The translations under genes and the position numbers were made by a program. This document shows positions 1-8,889 of a DNA stretch of 64,000 bases, piece after piece; positions within the stretch are counted from its first letter, which is position 1; every line of letters starts with the position of its first letter. The notes beneath the pieces are model-generated. The model did no database searches. It had not been told where the DNA came from and was given only the letters and a program-made list of their open reading frames with translations. This DNA is from Halopelagius longus (GTDB lineage: Archaea; Halobacteriota; Halobacteria; Halobacteriales; Haloferacaceae), in the NCBI RefSeq assembly GCF_900100875.1, contig NZ_FNKQ01000001.1, forward strand, positions 1-64,000. The letters are read 5' to 3'.

Positions 1-38
1 ACTGGTGTTTACGACGGTTCGATTCCGTCGATCGGCGT
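1..38 (+). other. tRNA-like processing element before 5S rRNA (5' end cut)
   Basis: Bases 13-17 pair with 25-29 around the seven-base loop TTCGATT, which is a perfect tRNA T-arm. Bases 2-6 can pair with 31-35 (with two G-U pairs) to give an acceptor-like stem, and the 5S sequence starts right after it. In Haloferax volcanii a tRNA-like structure in the 23S-5S spacer is known to be cut by tRNase Z to make the 5' end of 5S rRNA; the same role is inferred here. The short stretch between the two half-helices leaves no room for an anticodon arm, so this is not a tRNA gene. Confidence 0.65.
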
Positions 39-160
39 TAAGGCGGCCACAGCAGTGGGGTTACACCCGTACCCATCCCGAACACGGAAGTTAAGCCCAC
101 TCGCGTTTCGGTCAGTACTGGAGTGCGCGAGCCTCTGGGAAATCCGATTCGCCGCCTCTA
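39..160 (+). rRNA. rrf: 5S ribosomal RNA
   Basis: About 120 bases with the archaeal 5S signature. The first bases (aggcggc) pair with the last (gccgcct) to close helix I, and the conserved loop CCCATCCCGAACACGGAAG lies at about 74-92. The haloarchaeal order 23S-5S-tRNA-Cys is kept, with tRNA-Cys 170 bases downstream. The exact ends, within one or two bases, are inferred from helix I. Confidence 0.95.
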
Positions 161-173
161 TTCATACTCCACA

Positions 174-202
174 GCCCACTCTCAACGGGAGAGTGGGCTT
201 TT
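174..202 (+). terminator. Hairpin terminator after 5S rRNA
   Basis: A perfect 10-bp stem (174-183 with 189-198) with a five-base loop is followed by a short T run (199-202). It lies 14 bases after the 5S gene, so it is a likely processing or termination signal separating 5S from tRNA-Cys. Confidence 0.6.
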
Positions 203-327
203 CTCATTTCGAAGGTGACGCGCCGGAGAGCGACGAGCATTGCAGAGGCTCACTCCGCTCCCCAACCACCGGTCCGCGTACCGAAGACCGCTAGGCTTAA
301 GCGCGAGACGGGAATACGATTACCTGC

Positions 328-403
328 GCCAAGGTGGCAGAGTCCGGCCGAACGCAGCGGCCTGCAGAGCCGCCCATCGCCGGTTCAAATCCGGCCCTTG
401 GCT
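328..403 (+). tRNA. trnC: tRNA-Cys (GCA)
   Basis: The acceptor stem GCCAAGG (328-334) pairs with CCTTGGC (396-402), and T403 is the discriminator base typical of tRNA-Cys. The anticodon arm GCGGC/GCCGC holds the loop CTGCAGA with anticodon GCA. The T-arm reads GGTTCAAATCC. No CCA is encoded. Its place after the 5S gene is standard for haloarchaeal rRNA operons. Confidence 0.96.
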
Positions 404-560
404 TTCTGCGAGAAACTACCTCGGAGCGCTGCGTCTCGACGGAGCGACGTCCGGGGGCCGATACCCGTTCGTCGAGGAACACCGTTCGTCGGTCCGGTCG
501 GACCGGAGAGACGAGAGCACCGGGGGAATTTACTTTGTGACCGACCGCGCTGTAGGAAGC

Positions 561-1715
561 GTGACCGACCGTTACGACTGCATCGTCGTCGGCGTCGGCG
601 GCATGGGGAGTGCGACGGCGTTCCACCTCGCGGACCGCGGACTGGACGTCCTCGGGGTCGAACGCTACGACGTACCGCACGAGATGGGCTCGTCCCACGG
701 CGTCACGCGCATCATTCGGAAGGCGCAGTACGAGGACCCGGCGTACGTCCCCCTCGTCCGTCGGGCGTACGACCTCTGGCGGGAACTGGAGGACCGGACG
801 GGGCGGGACCTGTTGCACGTTACCGGCGGTATCGACGCCGGGCCGCCCGACAGTCAGGTGTTCGCGGGGTCGGTGCGGTCCTGCGAGGAACACGACATCG
901 ACCACGAGGTACTGTCGGCGGACGAACTGAACGAGCGGTTCCCGGGGTACGACCTGCCGGACCACCACCGCGCGGTGTATCAACCCGACGGCGGCTTTCT
1001 CGTCCCCGAACAGTGCATCATCGCGCACGTCGAGGCGGCGCAGGCCGCGGGTGCGGAGATTCACGCCCGGGAGTCCGTCGCCGACGTGGCGTCGTTCCCC
1101 GACGGGGTGCGCGTCACCACCGACAAGGGGACGTACGAGGCGGACGACGTCGTCGTCACCGCGGGCGCGTGGGCGCGGAAACTCCTACCCGAACTCGCCG
1201 AACTCGCGGTTCCCGAACGGCAGGTGCTCGCGTGGCTTCGCCCGACGGAACCCGAACGGTTCGAGGCGTCGAACTTCCCGGTGTTCGTCCACGCCGCGGA
1301 CGACGGCCACTACTACGGCTTCCCCCGGTACGACGTTCCCGGCTTCAAGTTCGGGAAGTTCAACCACTTCGAGGAGGAGGTAGACCCCGACGCGATGGAC
1401 CGGGAACCGCGCCGGGAGGACGAGGAGATGCTCAGAGCGTACGCGAAGCGGTACTTCCCGGACGGCGCGGGGCCGACGATGCGACTCGCAACCTGCATGT
1501 TCACGAACACGCCGGACGAACACTTCATCCTCGATACGCTCCCCGACGACCCCCGAATCACGGTCGGCGCCGGGTTCTCCGGCCACGGGTTCAAGTTCGC
1601 CAGTTCCGTCGGCGAAGTCCTCGCGGACCTCGCGACCGACGGTGAGACGGACCACGACGTCGACCTGTTTCGGTTGGACCGGTTCGACCGATTCGACGGG
1701 GCGCGAGGCGGCTAA
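561..1715 (+). CDS. FAD-dependent amine oxidase (sarcosine / N-methyl-tryptophan oxidase-like)
   Basis: The 384-aa protein opens with a beta strand and the FAD-binding motif VGVGGMGSATAFHLADRG, followed by ERYDVPHEMGSSHG, as in monomeric sarcosine oxidases. The C-terminal part carries GAGFSGHGFKFASSVGE, the end of the DAO fold. Such enzymes oxidise N-methylated or other secondary amino acids with O2, releasing aldehyde and H2O2. The GTG at 561 starts directly at the flavin-binding strand; a GTG at 537 would add eight residues. An open frame to 240 runs through the tRNA-Cys gene and is not coding. The stop overlaps by 4 bases the stop of the convergent antiporter gene. Substrate is unknown. 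Confidence 0.85.
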   Translation: MTDRYDCIVVGVGGMGSATAFHLADRGLDVLGVERYDVPHEMGSSHGVTRIIRKAQYEDPAYVPLVRRAYDLWRELEDRTGRDLLHVTGGIDAGPPDSQVFAGSVRSCEEHDIDHEVLSADELNERFPGYDLPDHHRAVYQPDGGFLVPEQCIIAHVEAAQAAGAEIHARESVADVASFPDGVRVTTDKGTYEADDVVVTAGAWARKLLPELAELAVPERQVLAWLRPTEPERFEASNFPVFVHAADDGHYYGFPRYDVPGFKFGKFNHFEEEVDPDAMDREPRREDEEMLRAYAKRYFPDGAGPTMRLATCMFTNTPDEHFILDTLPDDPRITVGAGFSGHGFKFASSVGEVLADLATDGETDHDVDLFRLDRFDRFDGARGG

Positions 1716-3595
1716 CCCAACTCGCCGTGCAGTCCGGGGTGGCACCGTTCGATGGCCTCGTGGACGGACTCGCGTCGTCCGACGAACGTCAGGTGGTCGC
1801 CGCGACGGAGCGTCAGATCCGGCTCGGGTATCTGGGACTCGCCGTCTCTGCTGACGAGTGCGACCAACACCCCGTCCGGGAGGCTCTCGTCTAACTCGCC
1901 GATGGACCGCCCGACGAGTCGTTCGGCGGTGACCTCTATCTCCTGTACGTCGCCGTTGCGACCGAGTTCGCTCATCCACTCCGAGAGCGCCGGTCGTTCG
2001 ACGGCGTTGTCCATCGACTGGGCGATGGACTCGTTCGCGGAGATGGCGCGCACGCCGAGTTCTTCGAACGCTTCGACGTTCCCCGGCGTGTTCACCCGGG
2101 CGATGACCGTCTCGGCGTCGAACTTCGAGTTCGCCAGTTGGGCCACGAGGAGGTTCACCTCGTCGTCTTCGGTCGCGGCGGCGACGATTTTCGCGTTCTC
2201 CGCGCCGGTCGAGCGCAGAACGCCGATGTCGGTCGCGTCGCCGTGGTGGACGGTGAAGCCCTCGTTCCGAGCCGTCTCCACCACGTCCGCGTCGCGTTCG
2301 ACGACGACGACGTTCTCTCCTCTGTCCTCCAGTCGTTTGGCGAGGCCGCGGCCGACGCGGCCCCCGCCGACTACGATGACGCGCATTGGAATCACTTCCA
2401 GTAGTTCCGCGATGTGGCGGGCGAACCCGCCTTCGAAGACGACGGTAGTGAGGATGACGAGAAACACCGTCCCGACGAGAACGGTCGCAGCCTCCGGGTT
2501 CGACGGTCTGAGTTCGAGTGCGAACAGGGTGGCGACGCTCGCTGGGATGATGCCGCGGGGGCCGACGGCGCTCATGAACAACTGTTCGCGGAACGTGAAC
2601 CGCTCGCCGTACGTACAGAGCAACACGAGTGCGGGGCGGACGACGCAGACGACGGCGACGACGACGAGGACGCCGCCGACGCCGAGGGAGGTGAGTTCGT
2701 CGAACGACAGAAGCGTAGCGAGGGAGATGAAGACGAACGAGAGGACGACGAGCGTCACGTCGCCTTTGAACGCCGCGATGTCGTCCTCGTGCGGCAGGTC
2801 GGCGTTTCCGAGGAGGATGCCCGCCGTCGCCACCGCCGCGATGCCGGCTTCCGTCGTTATCGACTCCGCGATCCCGTACGTCCCGATAGCGCCGACGAGG
2901 ACTATCAGCCGGGCGTTCTGGACGGCGTTCGTCGGCGGGAGCGATGCGTGGTCGAGGAGGTACCAGAGGACGCCCGCCGCGAGTGCGCCGACGAGAACGC
3001 CGATACCGAGTCGGGAGGCGAACGACTGCAGGAGATGCGCCGGTCGGGTGTTCCCGGCGACGACGGCGTCGAAGACGGCCACCGCGAGTATCGCCGCCGT
3101 CACGTCGTTGACGATGCCTTCCGTTTCGAGGGCGGCCGCCACCCTGTCGCGGACCGAGACGACGCCGAGAATCGGCGTGATGACCGTCGGGCCGGTGGCG
3201 ATGAGCAACGACCCGACGAGGAAGGAGAGTTCCCACGACGCGCCCAACGCGAACCGAACCGCGGCGGCGGTTCCGACCAACCCGATGGCCGCGCCGACGG
3301 TGACGAGTCGGAACGCCTCCCGCGGCGTCTGGCGAATCTTCTCTACTTCGAGGTGGAACGCGCCCTCGAAGATGATGATGGCGACGCTCAGGCCGACTAT
3401 CGCCGGGAGCGACGGTCCGAACGCGTCGGCGGTGACGAGGCCGAGTCCCTCCGGTCCGACGGCTATCCCCGCGAGGATGAGAAAGAGGACGCTCGGCATC
3501 TGCAGTCGGTCCGCGAGGACCTGCGCGGCGACGCCGAGTCCCAAGATCGCCACGACGAGCGAAACGAGTCCTGTTCCGGAGTCCACGCCGGACAC
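1712..3595 (-). CDS. CPA-type cation/proton antiporter with C-terminal TrkA-N and TrkA-C domains
   Basis: A 627-aa membrane protein (GTG start). Residues 1-395 form about 12-13 hydrophobic segments typical of Na+/H+ exchangers, including an LIATGPTVITPIL motif and a VNDVTAAILA segment. A soluble regulatory half begins near residue 404 with MRVIVVGGGRVGRGLAKRLED, the Rossmann NAD-binding site of TrkA-N (RCK), followed by TrkA-C (about 540-620, DLTLRRGDHLTFVGRRESV). Expected role: Na+ or K+/H+ exchange across the membrane, gated by nucleotide binding. Single gene, convergent with the oxidase upstream. The ion carried cannot be told from sequence. Confidence 0.88.
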   Translation of the reverse strand: MSGVDSGTGLVSLVVAILGLGVAAQVLADRLQMPSVLFLILAGIAVGPEGLGLVTADAFGPSLPAIVGLSVAIIIFEGAFHLEVEKIRQTPREAFRLVTVGAAIGLVGTAAAVRFALGASWELSFLVGSLLIATGPTVITPILGVVSVRDRVAAALETEGIVNDVTAAILAVAVFDAVVAGNTRPAHLLQSFASRLGIGVLVGALAAGVLWYLLDHASLPPTNAVQNARLIVLVGAIGTYGIAESITTEAGIAAVATAGILLGNADLPHEDDIAAFKGDVTLVVLSFVFISLATLLSFDELTSLGVGGVLVVVAVVCVVRPALVLLCTYGERFTFREQLFMSAVGPRGIIPASVATLFALELRPSNPEAATVLVGTVFLVILTTVVFEGGFARHIAELLEVIPMRVIVVGGGRVGRGLAKRLEDRGENVVVVERDADVVETARNEGFTVHHGDATDIGVLRSTGAENAKIVAAATEDDEVNLLVAQLANSKFDAETVIARVNTPGNVEAFEELGVRAISANESIAQSMDNAVERPALSEWMSELGRNGDVQEIEVTAERLVGRSIGELDESLPDGVLVALVSRDGESQIPEPDLTLRRGDHLTFVGRRESVHEAIERCHPGLHGELG

Positions 3596-3766
3596 CCACC
3601 GGAACTACTCGCTCTCGGCACAAAATCACCGGGGACGGCCCGGACGCACCGGCGAACGTTCAGTTTCGTCTCGAAGTCACCACCCCCGACGGGAACTGGT
3701 ACGGTACTCGAACGCGAGTCCGGCGAAACGGTAACCGTTATACCCCGCGTATCCCATGCTCGAACT

Positions 3767-4627
3767 ATGCAACGACGTGCCGCGGCTATCTACGTCGCGT
3801 TCTTCTTAGTCATCGGTGCGGCATCGTACTCGCTCATCGCGACCGCACAGACGCCCGAGGTACAGTTCCAGAACCCCGAATACTCGGTCTCGAAGGGTGA
3901 GACGTTCCAAGTCGGCCAGCAGACGTACAACGTGAGCGAACTGTCCGCGAGCATGGAGGAGGGCGGTCACGGCGGCGGTGCCTCCCTCACGCGGTCGGCC
4001 ACGCTGACGTACACCGAACAGTCCGCGGAGTACACCGAGACGTGGGAGAACAACACCTCGGTGACGGTCCAGGACACCAACTGGACCGTCCTCGTTCCCA
4101 ACGACTCGGACCCCTCGCAGTTCACCCTCCGGCAGAACGTCAACCGGACCAGCCTCCTACAGCAGGACCCGAACGCCGACAACGAGACGGTGACGCGGAA
4201 CGGCGAAGAGTACGTCGTCGTCCAGAATCAGGACGGTAACGCGACGCTCGTTCCCGCGAGCGAGTACTTCCCCGCCCCGCAGTCCCGACAGGTGTCCGAG
4301 GGCGACACGCTCCAGTATCAGGGTAACCAGACGAACGTCGCCAACGTGACCCAAGACGGCGTCGAGGTGACGTGGACGGCGGCGCGGACGAACACCATCG
4401 ACGTCTCCAGCGACAGTAACGTGACGCTCAACAACCAGACGTACCTCGCGCACTTCAAGAACAACGAGACGCTCCAACTGACGCAGAACTTCGAGAGTTA
4501 CCACGCCCAAGAGGAAGAGATAGAGACGTTCCACACGCAGGAGAACGGCCTGTGGGGAATCGTCGTCCTCTGTGGCTCCGTGGCGGTTCTGCTCGTCGGC
4601 CTCGCGTTCCTGCCCTCGCGGTACTGA
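3767..4627 (+). CDS. Membrane-anchored extracytoplasmic protein, function unknown
   Basis: A 286-aa protein with an N-terminal hydrophobic segment (about 7-25) and a C-terminal one (about 262-281) ending in a short basic tail. Between them lies a beta-rich, Thr/Asn/Gln-rich domain with many N-x-S/T sequons (for example NNTS, NRTS, NVTQ), suggesting a glycosylated domain outside the cell held by one or two membrane anchors. The start is the ATG at 3767; an open frame upstream to 2414 is antisense to the antiporter. Typical of halo-specific surface proteins; I do not recognise the family. Confidence 0.75.
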   Translation: MQRRAAAIYVAFFLVIGAASYSLIATAQTPEVQFQNPEYSVSKGETFQVGQQTYNVSELSASMEEGGHGGGASLTRSATLTYTEQSAEYTETWENNTSVTVQDTNWTVLVPNDSDPSQFTLRQNVNRTSLLQQDPNADNETVTRNGEEYVVVQNQDGNATLVPASEYFPAPQSRQVSEGDTLQYQGNQTNVANVTQDGVEVTWTAARTNTIDVSSDSNVTLNNQTYLAHFKNNETLQLTQNFESYHAQEEEIETFHTQENGLWGIVVLCGSVAVLLVGLAFLPSRY

Positions 4628-4826
4628 ACGTCGCCCCGCGGCGACCGGTCGCTTTTTTCCGCACCGACTCCGACCACTACCGATTGCGCCGTCCCTCGAA
4701 TCGCCGTTCCGTCCTCTGACGGGTATCTCGACCGCTCTCCCGTCCGGTTCGGCGCCGACCGCCGAACGTGTCAAACGGTACCACCCATCTCCCACAAGTT
4801 AAACGTCTACGTTACCAACTAGGGAT

Positions 4827-5111
4827 GTGAGCGAAGAATCAGGGCGTCGGAACCTCCGAATGCCCAACGACGACGAGATGTTCGCCGTCGTGACGCAGCA
4901 CCTGGGTGGAAACCACGTGCGCGTCCGATGCGCGGACGGCGAAACTCGTCTCGGCCGGATTCCCGGTCGGATGAAGTACCGCAACTGGATCAACGAGGAC
5001 GACGTGGTACTCGTCGAACCGTGGTCGTGGCAGGACGAGAAGGCGAACATCGAGTGGCGGTATTCGAGCGAAGACGCGGAGCAACTCCGCGCCGAAGGCC
5101 ACATTCAGTAA
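4827..5111 (+). CDS. eif1A: Translation initiation factor aIF-1A
   Basis: A 94-aa S1-like OB-fold protein. It has the family patterns [38 protein letters not shown] and [14 protein letters not shown], and the full family length. It binds the A site of the small ribosomal subunit and helps place initiator tRNA. The GTG at 4827 is preceded by AT-rich DNA; an internal ATG after LR is less likely because the leading residues match other archaeal proteins. Confidence 0.93.
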   Translation: MSEESGRRNLRMPNDDEMFAVVTQHLGGNHVRVRCADGETRLGRIPGRMKYRNWINEDDVVLVEPWSWQDEKANIEWRYSSEDAEQLRAEGHIQ

Positions 5112-5303
5112 TTCTTTCTTCGGCTTCGCGGCGCGTCGTCCGTGAGGCGAACACGTCCCGTGCGAGGGATTTTCACCGCGGCGTCGAAGCGACCGGTAGC
5201 GAACGGTGCGTTCGTACCGCGCGACGTACCCGTATCGGTATCGTCCCACGCGGCGTCGGCATCGGCGGTCGGATAAAAGAGGCTGGACGTTCTACGCGCA
5301 GGT

Positions 5304-5663
5304 GTGCCCGACAATCCCGACGACGACTTCGACGCGCGCGCGTCGCCAGAGGACGTAGACGACGCGCCGACGGTCTCCTGTACTATCTGCGACCGCGAGT
5401 GGTCGTTAGCGTACGAACTCGACGAGATGCAGGTCGGTAACCAGTCGTTCGAACAGTTCGCCCTCGACCACATGCGGCACACGGGTCACTTCCCCGACGA
5501 CGTGCGGCCGTGGATAGCCGACTGTCAACACTGCCGGGAGGGCGAGGAGTTCCTCTCGGAGGCCCCGGCCCGCCGGTGGTCGAAGACGCACGCGCGCCAC
5601 ACGCGCCACAGCGTCGTCCTGCAACACGAGGAGGAGACCGAGACGGTCGTCGACCCGGAGTAG
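5304..5663 (+). CDS. Small Cys/His-rich haloarchaeal protein, probable zinc binding
   Basis: A 119-aa acidic protein. After a disordered acidic N-terminus come a CTIC pair (about residues 27-30), a DHMRHTGH segment (about 56-63) and a CQHC pair (about 73-76), then HARHTRHS. Two CxxC pairs with spaced histidines suggest one or two zinc-finger sites. The GTG at 5304 follows a GATAAAAGA promoter-like stretch. Function unknown; probably regulatory or nucleic-acid binding. Confidence 0.7.
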   Translation: MPDNPDDDFDARASPEDVDDAPTVSCTICDREWSLAYELDEMQVGNQSFEQFALDHMRHTGHFPDDVRPWIADCQHCREGEEFLSEAPARRWSKTHARHTRHSVVLQHEEETETVVDPE

Positions 5664-5830
5664 TCCTCGCTCGGATTCGAGGCGTTCGTCGAACGGGGCG
5701 ACGACGGTTCGCTCGCCCGTGACGGCCTCACCGCGAACGTCCACCGTCTCTGCGTCCAGTTCGAGGCGGCCCGTATCGGTTTCTACGAGGTCTATCGAGA
5801 GACGCGCCCTCCTTCCGTACCGTACGTCCG
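5664..5830 (-). pseudogene. Coding-like antisense stretch, possible gene relic
   Basis: On the minus strand this otherwise empty gap reads as an open, acidic, GC3-rich frame containing SIDLVETDTGRLELDAETV and VVAPFDERLESERGLLRVDD. The frame continues only as a shadow under the neighbouring plus-strand gene and has no ATG of its own. It resembles the tail of a halo protein that has lost its start. Weak evidence, from composition only. Confidence 0.25.
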
Positions 5831-5883
5831 CGCGGGGGTGACGCGGAGTCTGTCGGGACGGCGCGCAGACGACGGCGGCGGGG

Positions 5884-6891
5884 TCAGTCGCTCCCGTCGG
5901 CCGCGACGGGGACGCGGAGTCCGCCGTCGGCCGCCTCGAACCGCGTGTCGAAGTCGGTCGAACGCTCCCGCATCGCCTCGCGGTTCCACGCCGCCTCGTC
6001 GGCGGTCGCAGCGTGGACCGCGCAGTCGCGAATCACCGTCGGGACGAGGTGCAGTTCGCGGACGACGCCGTCCGTCGTGACCGTCGCCTCGAAGAGGAAC
6101 CCCCTGTCGTTTCGGAGGCGGCGGTCCACCGCGTAGTCGTCCACGAAGTCGCCCGTATCGTAGAGGATGGGCGCGCCGTCGTACACCTCGATGCCGTGGA
6201 ACACGTGCGCGCTGTGGCCGTGGAGGAAATCGACGCCTTCGTCGACGAGGAAGCGAGCGAACGCCCGAAACCGCTCCGGCGGGGATTCGGTCATGTTCGG
6301 TCCCCAATGGAGCGACGCGACGAGGAGGTCCGGGTCCCCCGCCGCGTCGATAGCCGACCGAACCCGTTCGACGCAGTCGTCGTCTGTCGGGTCGATATCG
6401 ACGTGCGCCGTGCCCGGCGAGTCCTCCGTCGCGGCGTACTCGGGCGTGTTGTCCGTGAAGGCGACGACGGCCACCTCGAGTCCGTCGACGGTCACCCGCG
6501 CGGGCCGCCACGCCTCCTCGGCGGTCCGTCCGGCGCCGGCGTACGCGATACCGGCGTCCGAGAGGGCGTCGAGGGTGTCTTCGAGGGCGACTTCCTCGAA
6601 GTCGAGGACGTGATTGTTCGCGAGCGTCGCGTACGAGACGCCGACGTCGGTCAGGGCGGTAGTCGCCCACGACGGGTCGGCGCGGAAGTGGAAGGGGCGG
6701 TTCGTCCGCGTCCAACGTTGCCCGCGCGTCGAGAGGCAGCACTCGAGGTTGACGAACAGTCCGTCGGCGGCGGCGAGGCGGTCACGCATCGTCCCCCAGA
6801 CGGCGGGCGGAGGGCGTTCCCGCTGTCGTTCGTCCACCTTTCGTCCGAGCATCACGTCGCCGGTGAACCCCAGTCGAACGGTCCGGACCAT
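5884..6891 (-). CDS. CapA / PGA_cap family metallophosphoesterase-like protein
   Basis: A 335-aa protein starting with LGFTGDVMLGRKVD, followed by DGLFVNLECCLS, VSYATLANNHVLDF and, later, LLVASLHWGPNMTESPPERF and DFLHGHSAHVFHGIEVYDG. These are the metal-binding motifs of the calcineurin-like PGA_cap fold (D, N-x-E, N-N-H, H-W-G, G-H-S-H). Members are linked to poly-gamma-glutamate or capsule metabolism. No signal peptide is seen. The ATG at 6891 is chosen over a GTG two codons upstream. No cap synthesis genes lie nearby, so the substrate is open. Confidence 0.82.
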   Translation of the reverse strand: MVRTVRLGFTGDVMLGRKVDERQRERPPPAVWGTMRDRLAAADGLFVNLECCLSTRGQRWTRTNRPFHFRADPSWATTALTDVGVSYATLANNHVLDFEEVALEDTLDALSDAGIAYAGAGRTAEEAWRPARVTVDGLEVAVVAFTDNTPEYAATEDSPGTAHVDIDPTDDDCVERVRSAIDAAGDPDLLVASLHWGPNMTESPPERFRAFARFLVDEGVDFLHGHSAHVFHGIEVYDGAPILYDTGDFVDDYAVDRRLRNDRGFLFEATVTTDGVVRELHLVPTVIRDCAVHAATADEAAWNREAMRERSTDFDTRFEAADGGLRVPVAADGSD

Positions 6892-6985
6892 ACTCACTCG
6901 GTTTCGGCTGCGAGTCCGTAGAACTGTAGGCGGCCGCGAGACGACTGTCCCCGACTCCGACGGGTGAAGCTGGGGAGGCGGCGCG

Positions 6986-8026
6986 TTACGGCGTGATGAC
7001 CGCGCGGCCCTCGATTTCGTTGTGTTCGAGTCGTTCGGCGACGGTGTTGATGTCGCCGAGGTCGTACTGCGAGGTTCGGAGTTCGACGTCGCCGCGTTCG
7101 ACGAGGCGGACCAGTTCCTGCAGTTCGGTGTACTCGCCGACGAGCGTTCCGACGTAACTGAACTCGCCGTCGACCAGCGTCTGGGAGGGTTCGTGGACGT
7201 GGCCGCCGTAGCCGACGACGTGGTGGTCGCCGCCGGACCCGGCGATTTTCGGCCCGATCGCCGTCGTCTGGTCCGCCCCGACGAAGTCGATAATCTGCTC
7301 TGCGCCCCGGCCGTCGGTGATGGCGAGAATCTCCTTCTCTACGTCCTCCTCGGAGGGGTCGAGCGTGTGGTGCGCGCCGAGGTCGGCGGCGAGTTCGCGG
7401 GCCTCCGCTTTGATGTCGAGGGCGGTAATCTCGGCGGCGGTCATCGCCTCCAGACACTGCAGGCCGATGTGTCCGAGTCCGCCGACGCCGATGACGACGG
7501 CGTGGTCGCCGGGGTTCAGTTCGTTCGCGGCCTTCTTGACCGCGTGGTAGGCCGTGATGCCCGCGTCGGCATGTGGCGCGATGTCCGTCGTGTTCACCTC
7601 GCCCGGCAGGGGGATGACCGCCCGTTCGTTGGTGAGGAGGTACTCCGCGAACCCCCCGTCGGTGGTCAGGCCGGGGAACGCTAAGTTCACGCAGTACATG
7701 TCGTTGCCGAGGCGGCACTGCCGACAGACGCCGCAGGTCATCACCGGGTGGCAGATGACCTTCTCGCCCTCCTCGACGGTCCTGACCTCCGGTCCGACTT
7801 CGACCACCGTCCCTGCGTTCTCGTGGCCGAGCGTCATCGGGAGGTCCTGTTCGACGTAGTCCGTCCACATCCCCTCGATGATGTGGTTGTCCGTCTGGCA
7901 CCACCCCGCGCCCTCCACCTCGACGACGACGTGGTCCGACCGCGTCGCCTCCGGACGGTCTATCTCGTCTATCTGCAGGGCGTTCTCCATCTCGTCCGTG
8001 TACTCGTGCAGGCGTGCGGCTTGCAT
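6986..8026 (-). CDS. Zinc-dependent alcohol dehydrogenase (MDR family)
   Basis: A 346-aa MDR enzyme. Catalytic zinc ligands are in GAGWCQTDNHIIEG (Cys near 36) and LGHENAGTV (His-Glu); structural zinc ligands sit in the CGVCRQCRLGNDMYC cluster; the NAD-binding motif is VIGVGGLGHIGLQ. It should interconvert an alcohol and aldehyde or ketone with NAD(P)H. The ATG at 8026 fits the family N-terminus (QAARLHEY); the longer frame to 8071 runs through the promoter-like AATTACAATAAAAG. Single gene; substrate unknown. Confidence 0.88.
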   Translation of the reverse strand: MQAARLHEYTDEMENALQIDEIDRPEATRSDHVVVEVEGAGWCQTDNHIIEGMWTDYVEQDLPMTLGHENAGTVVEVGPEVRTVEEGEKVICHPVMTCGVCRQCRLGNDMYCVNLAFPGLTTDGGFAEYLLTNERAVIPLPGEVNTTDIAPHADAGITAYHAVKKAANELNPGDHAVVIGVGGLGHIGLQCLEAMTAAEITALDIKAEARELAADLGAHHTLDPSEEDVEKEILAITDGRGAEQIIDFVGADQTTAIGPKIAGSGGDHHVVGYGGHVHEPSQTLVDGEFSYVGTLVGEYTELQELVRLVERGDVELRTSQYDLGDINTVAERLEHNEIEGRAVITP

Positions 8027-8157
8027 CGTCCCACAGGAACTCCCGCCGTAATTACAATAAAAGTTCGTCAAGGTTCTGTTCGCGGCGGATCTCCGGCGGT
8101 CGGACGTTCCGCCCGCCCGACCGAAAGAATCTTGAACTATCTCCCTATCTGACGGGT

Positions 8158-8370
8158 ATGAGTATCGAACGTCCGCCCGCCGTCCCGCGCGAGTGGTGCC
8201 CCGACTGCGGCGAGGAGATGCTGTTCAGCGGCACGCAGTCGGCCGGATACGCGCAGTTCTTCTGCGAGCACTGCCGGTACCGCCGCGACACGTTCGTCGG
8301 CGTCGCGACGGTCGAGGAAGCGCAAGCCGACGGTAGCGAGACCGGCGGGTCCGAATCGGGCGCGGACTGA
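8158..8370 (+). CDS. Small zinc-ribbon protein
   Basis: A 70-aa protein with CPDC (about residues 14-17) and CEHC (about 36-39), a classic four-cysteine zinc ribbon, then an acidic Gly/Ser-rich tail. Such short ribbon proteins are common in haloarchaea and mostly uncharacterised. The ATG follows an AATCTTGAACTATC promoter-like region, suggesting a nearly leaderless message. Confidence 0.72.
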   Translation: MSIERPPAVPREWCPDCGEEMLFSGTQSAGYAQFFCEHCRYRRDTFVGVATVEEAQADGSETGGSESGAD

Positions 8371-8409
8371 CCGCGGGAGTCGCCGCCCGGCGCGTCCGCG
8401 ACACGACGG

Positions 8410-8832
8410 TCAAAACGAGATGTGCGAACTCGAACTCGGTCCGCCGTCGTCGTCGCCGTCCTCGTCGATGCCGCCCTCGTGAGCGAAGGAGTAACTCCGG
8501 TCGTCGAGGTACACCGTCCCGTCCTCGACTGTGACGTCGACGTTCACGAGCGTCGTCCCCTCGGCCTCGCCGTTGTCGCAGTGCCCCGAGCAGGTGTCGA
8601 ACGCGGACCCGTGTCGCGGACAGACGACTTCGCCGTCGCGGACGGCCGCGCCGAACCCCCTGTCGAGTCGTTGCGGTTGGTGCATACACCGGTTTATCCA
8701 CGCTTCCACACTCTCCTCGCAGGGGAGGAGTATCACCTCCTCCGTCTCGCCGTACTGGTCTCGGACGGTGAACAGCCACGAGTCGTTCTCGTGTACGTCC
8801 GCCACCGTCGTGAGTCGCGTTCGCTCTGGCAC
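8410..8832 (-). CDS. Rieske [2Fe-2S] protein
   Basis: A 140-aa protein with the two Rieske cluster motifs: CMH at about 49-51 (in NRCMHQPQRLDRG) and CPRHGSAFDTCSGHC at about 71-85. There is no membrane anchor, so it resembles soluble Rieske ferredoxins or small subunits of oxygenase or nitrite-reductase systems. The C-terminus is a long Asp/Gly/Ser-rich tail. GTG start at 8832. No partner oxygenase lies nearby. Confidence 0.87.
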   Translation of the reverse strand: MPERTRLTTVADVHENDSWLFTVRDQYGETEEVILLPCEESVEAWINRCMHQPQRLDRGFGAAVRDGEVVCPRHGSAFDTCSGHCDNGEAEGTTLVNVDVTVEDGTVYLDDRSYSFAHEGGIDEDGDDDGGPSSSSHISF

Positions 8833-8889
8833 GTGCGGTGCAACGACCGCCCGACGCGTAAACGTTCGGCGGCGGACGGGGACGCAATC

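Noticed and set aside
240-560. Long N-terminal extension of the amine oxidase
   Set aside because: Would translate the tRNA-Cys gene; the FAD-binding strand starts right after GTG 561.
1185-3629. 814-codon minus-strand open frame
   Set aside because: Arg/Pro-rich shadow of the antiporter (1712-3595) and the oxidase; no family features.
1752-3734. 660-codon plus-strand open frame
   Set aside because: Ser/Thr/Arg-rich antisense of the antiporter gene.
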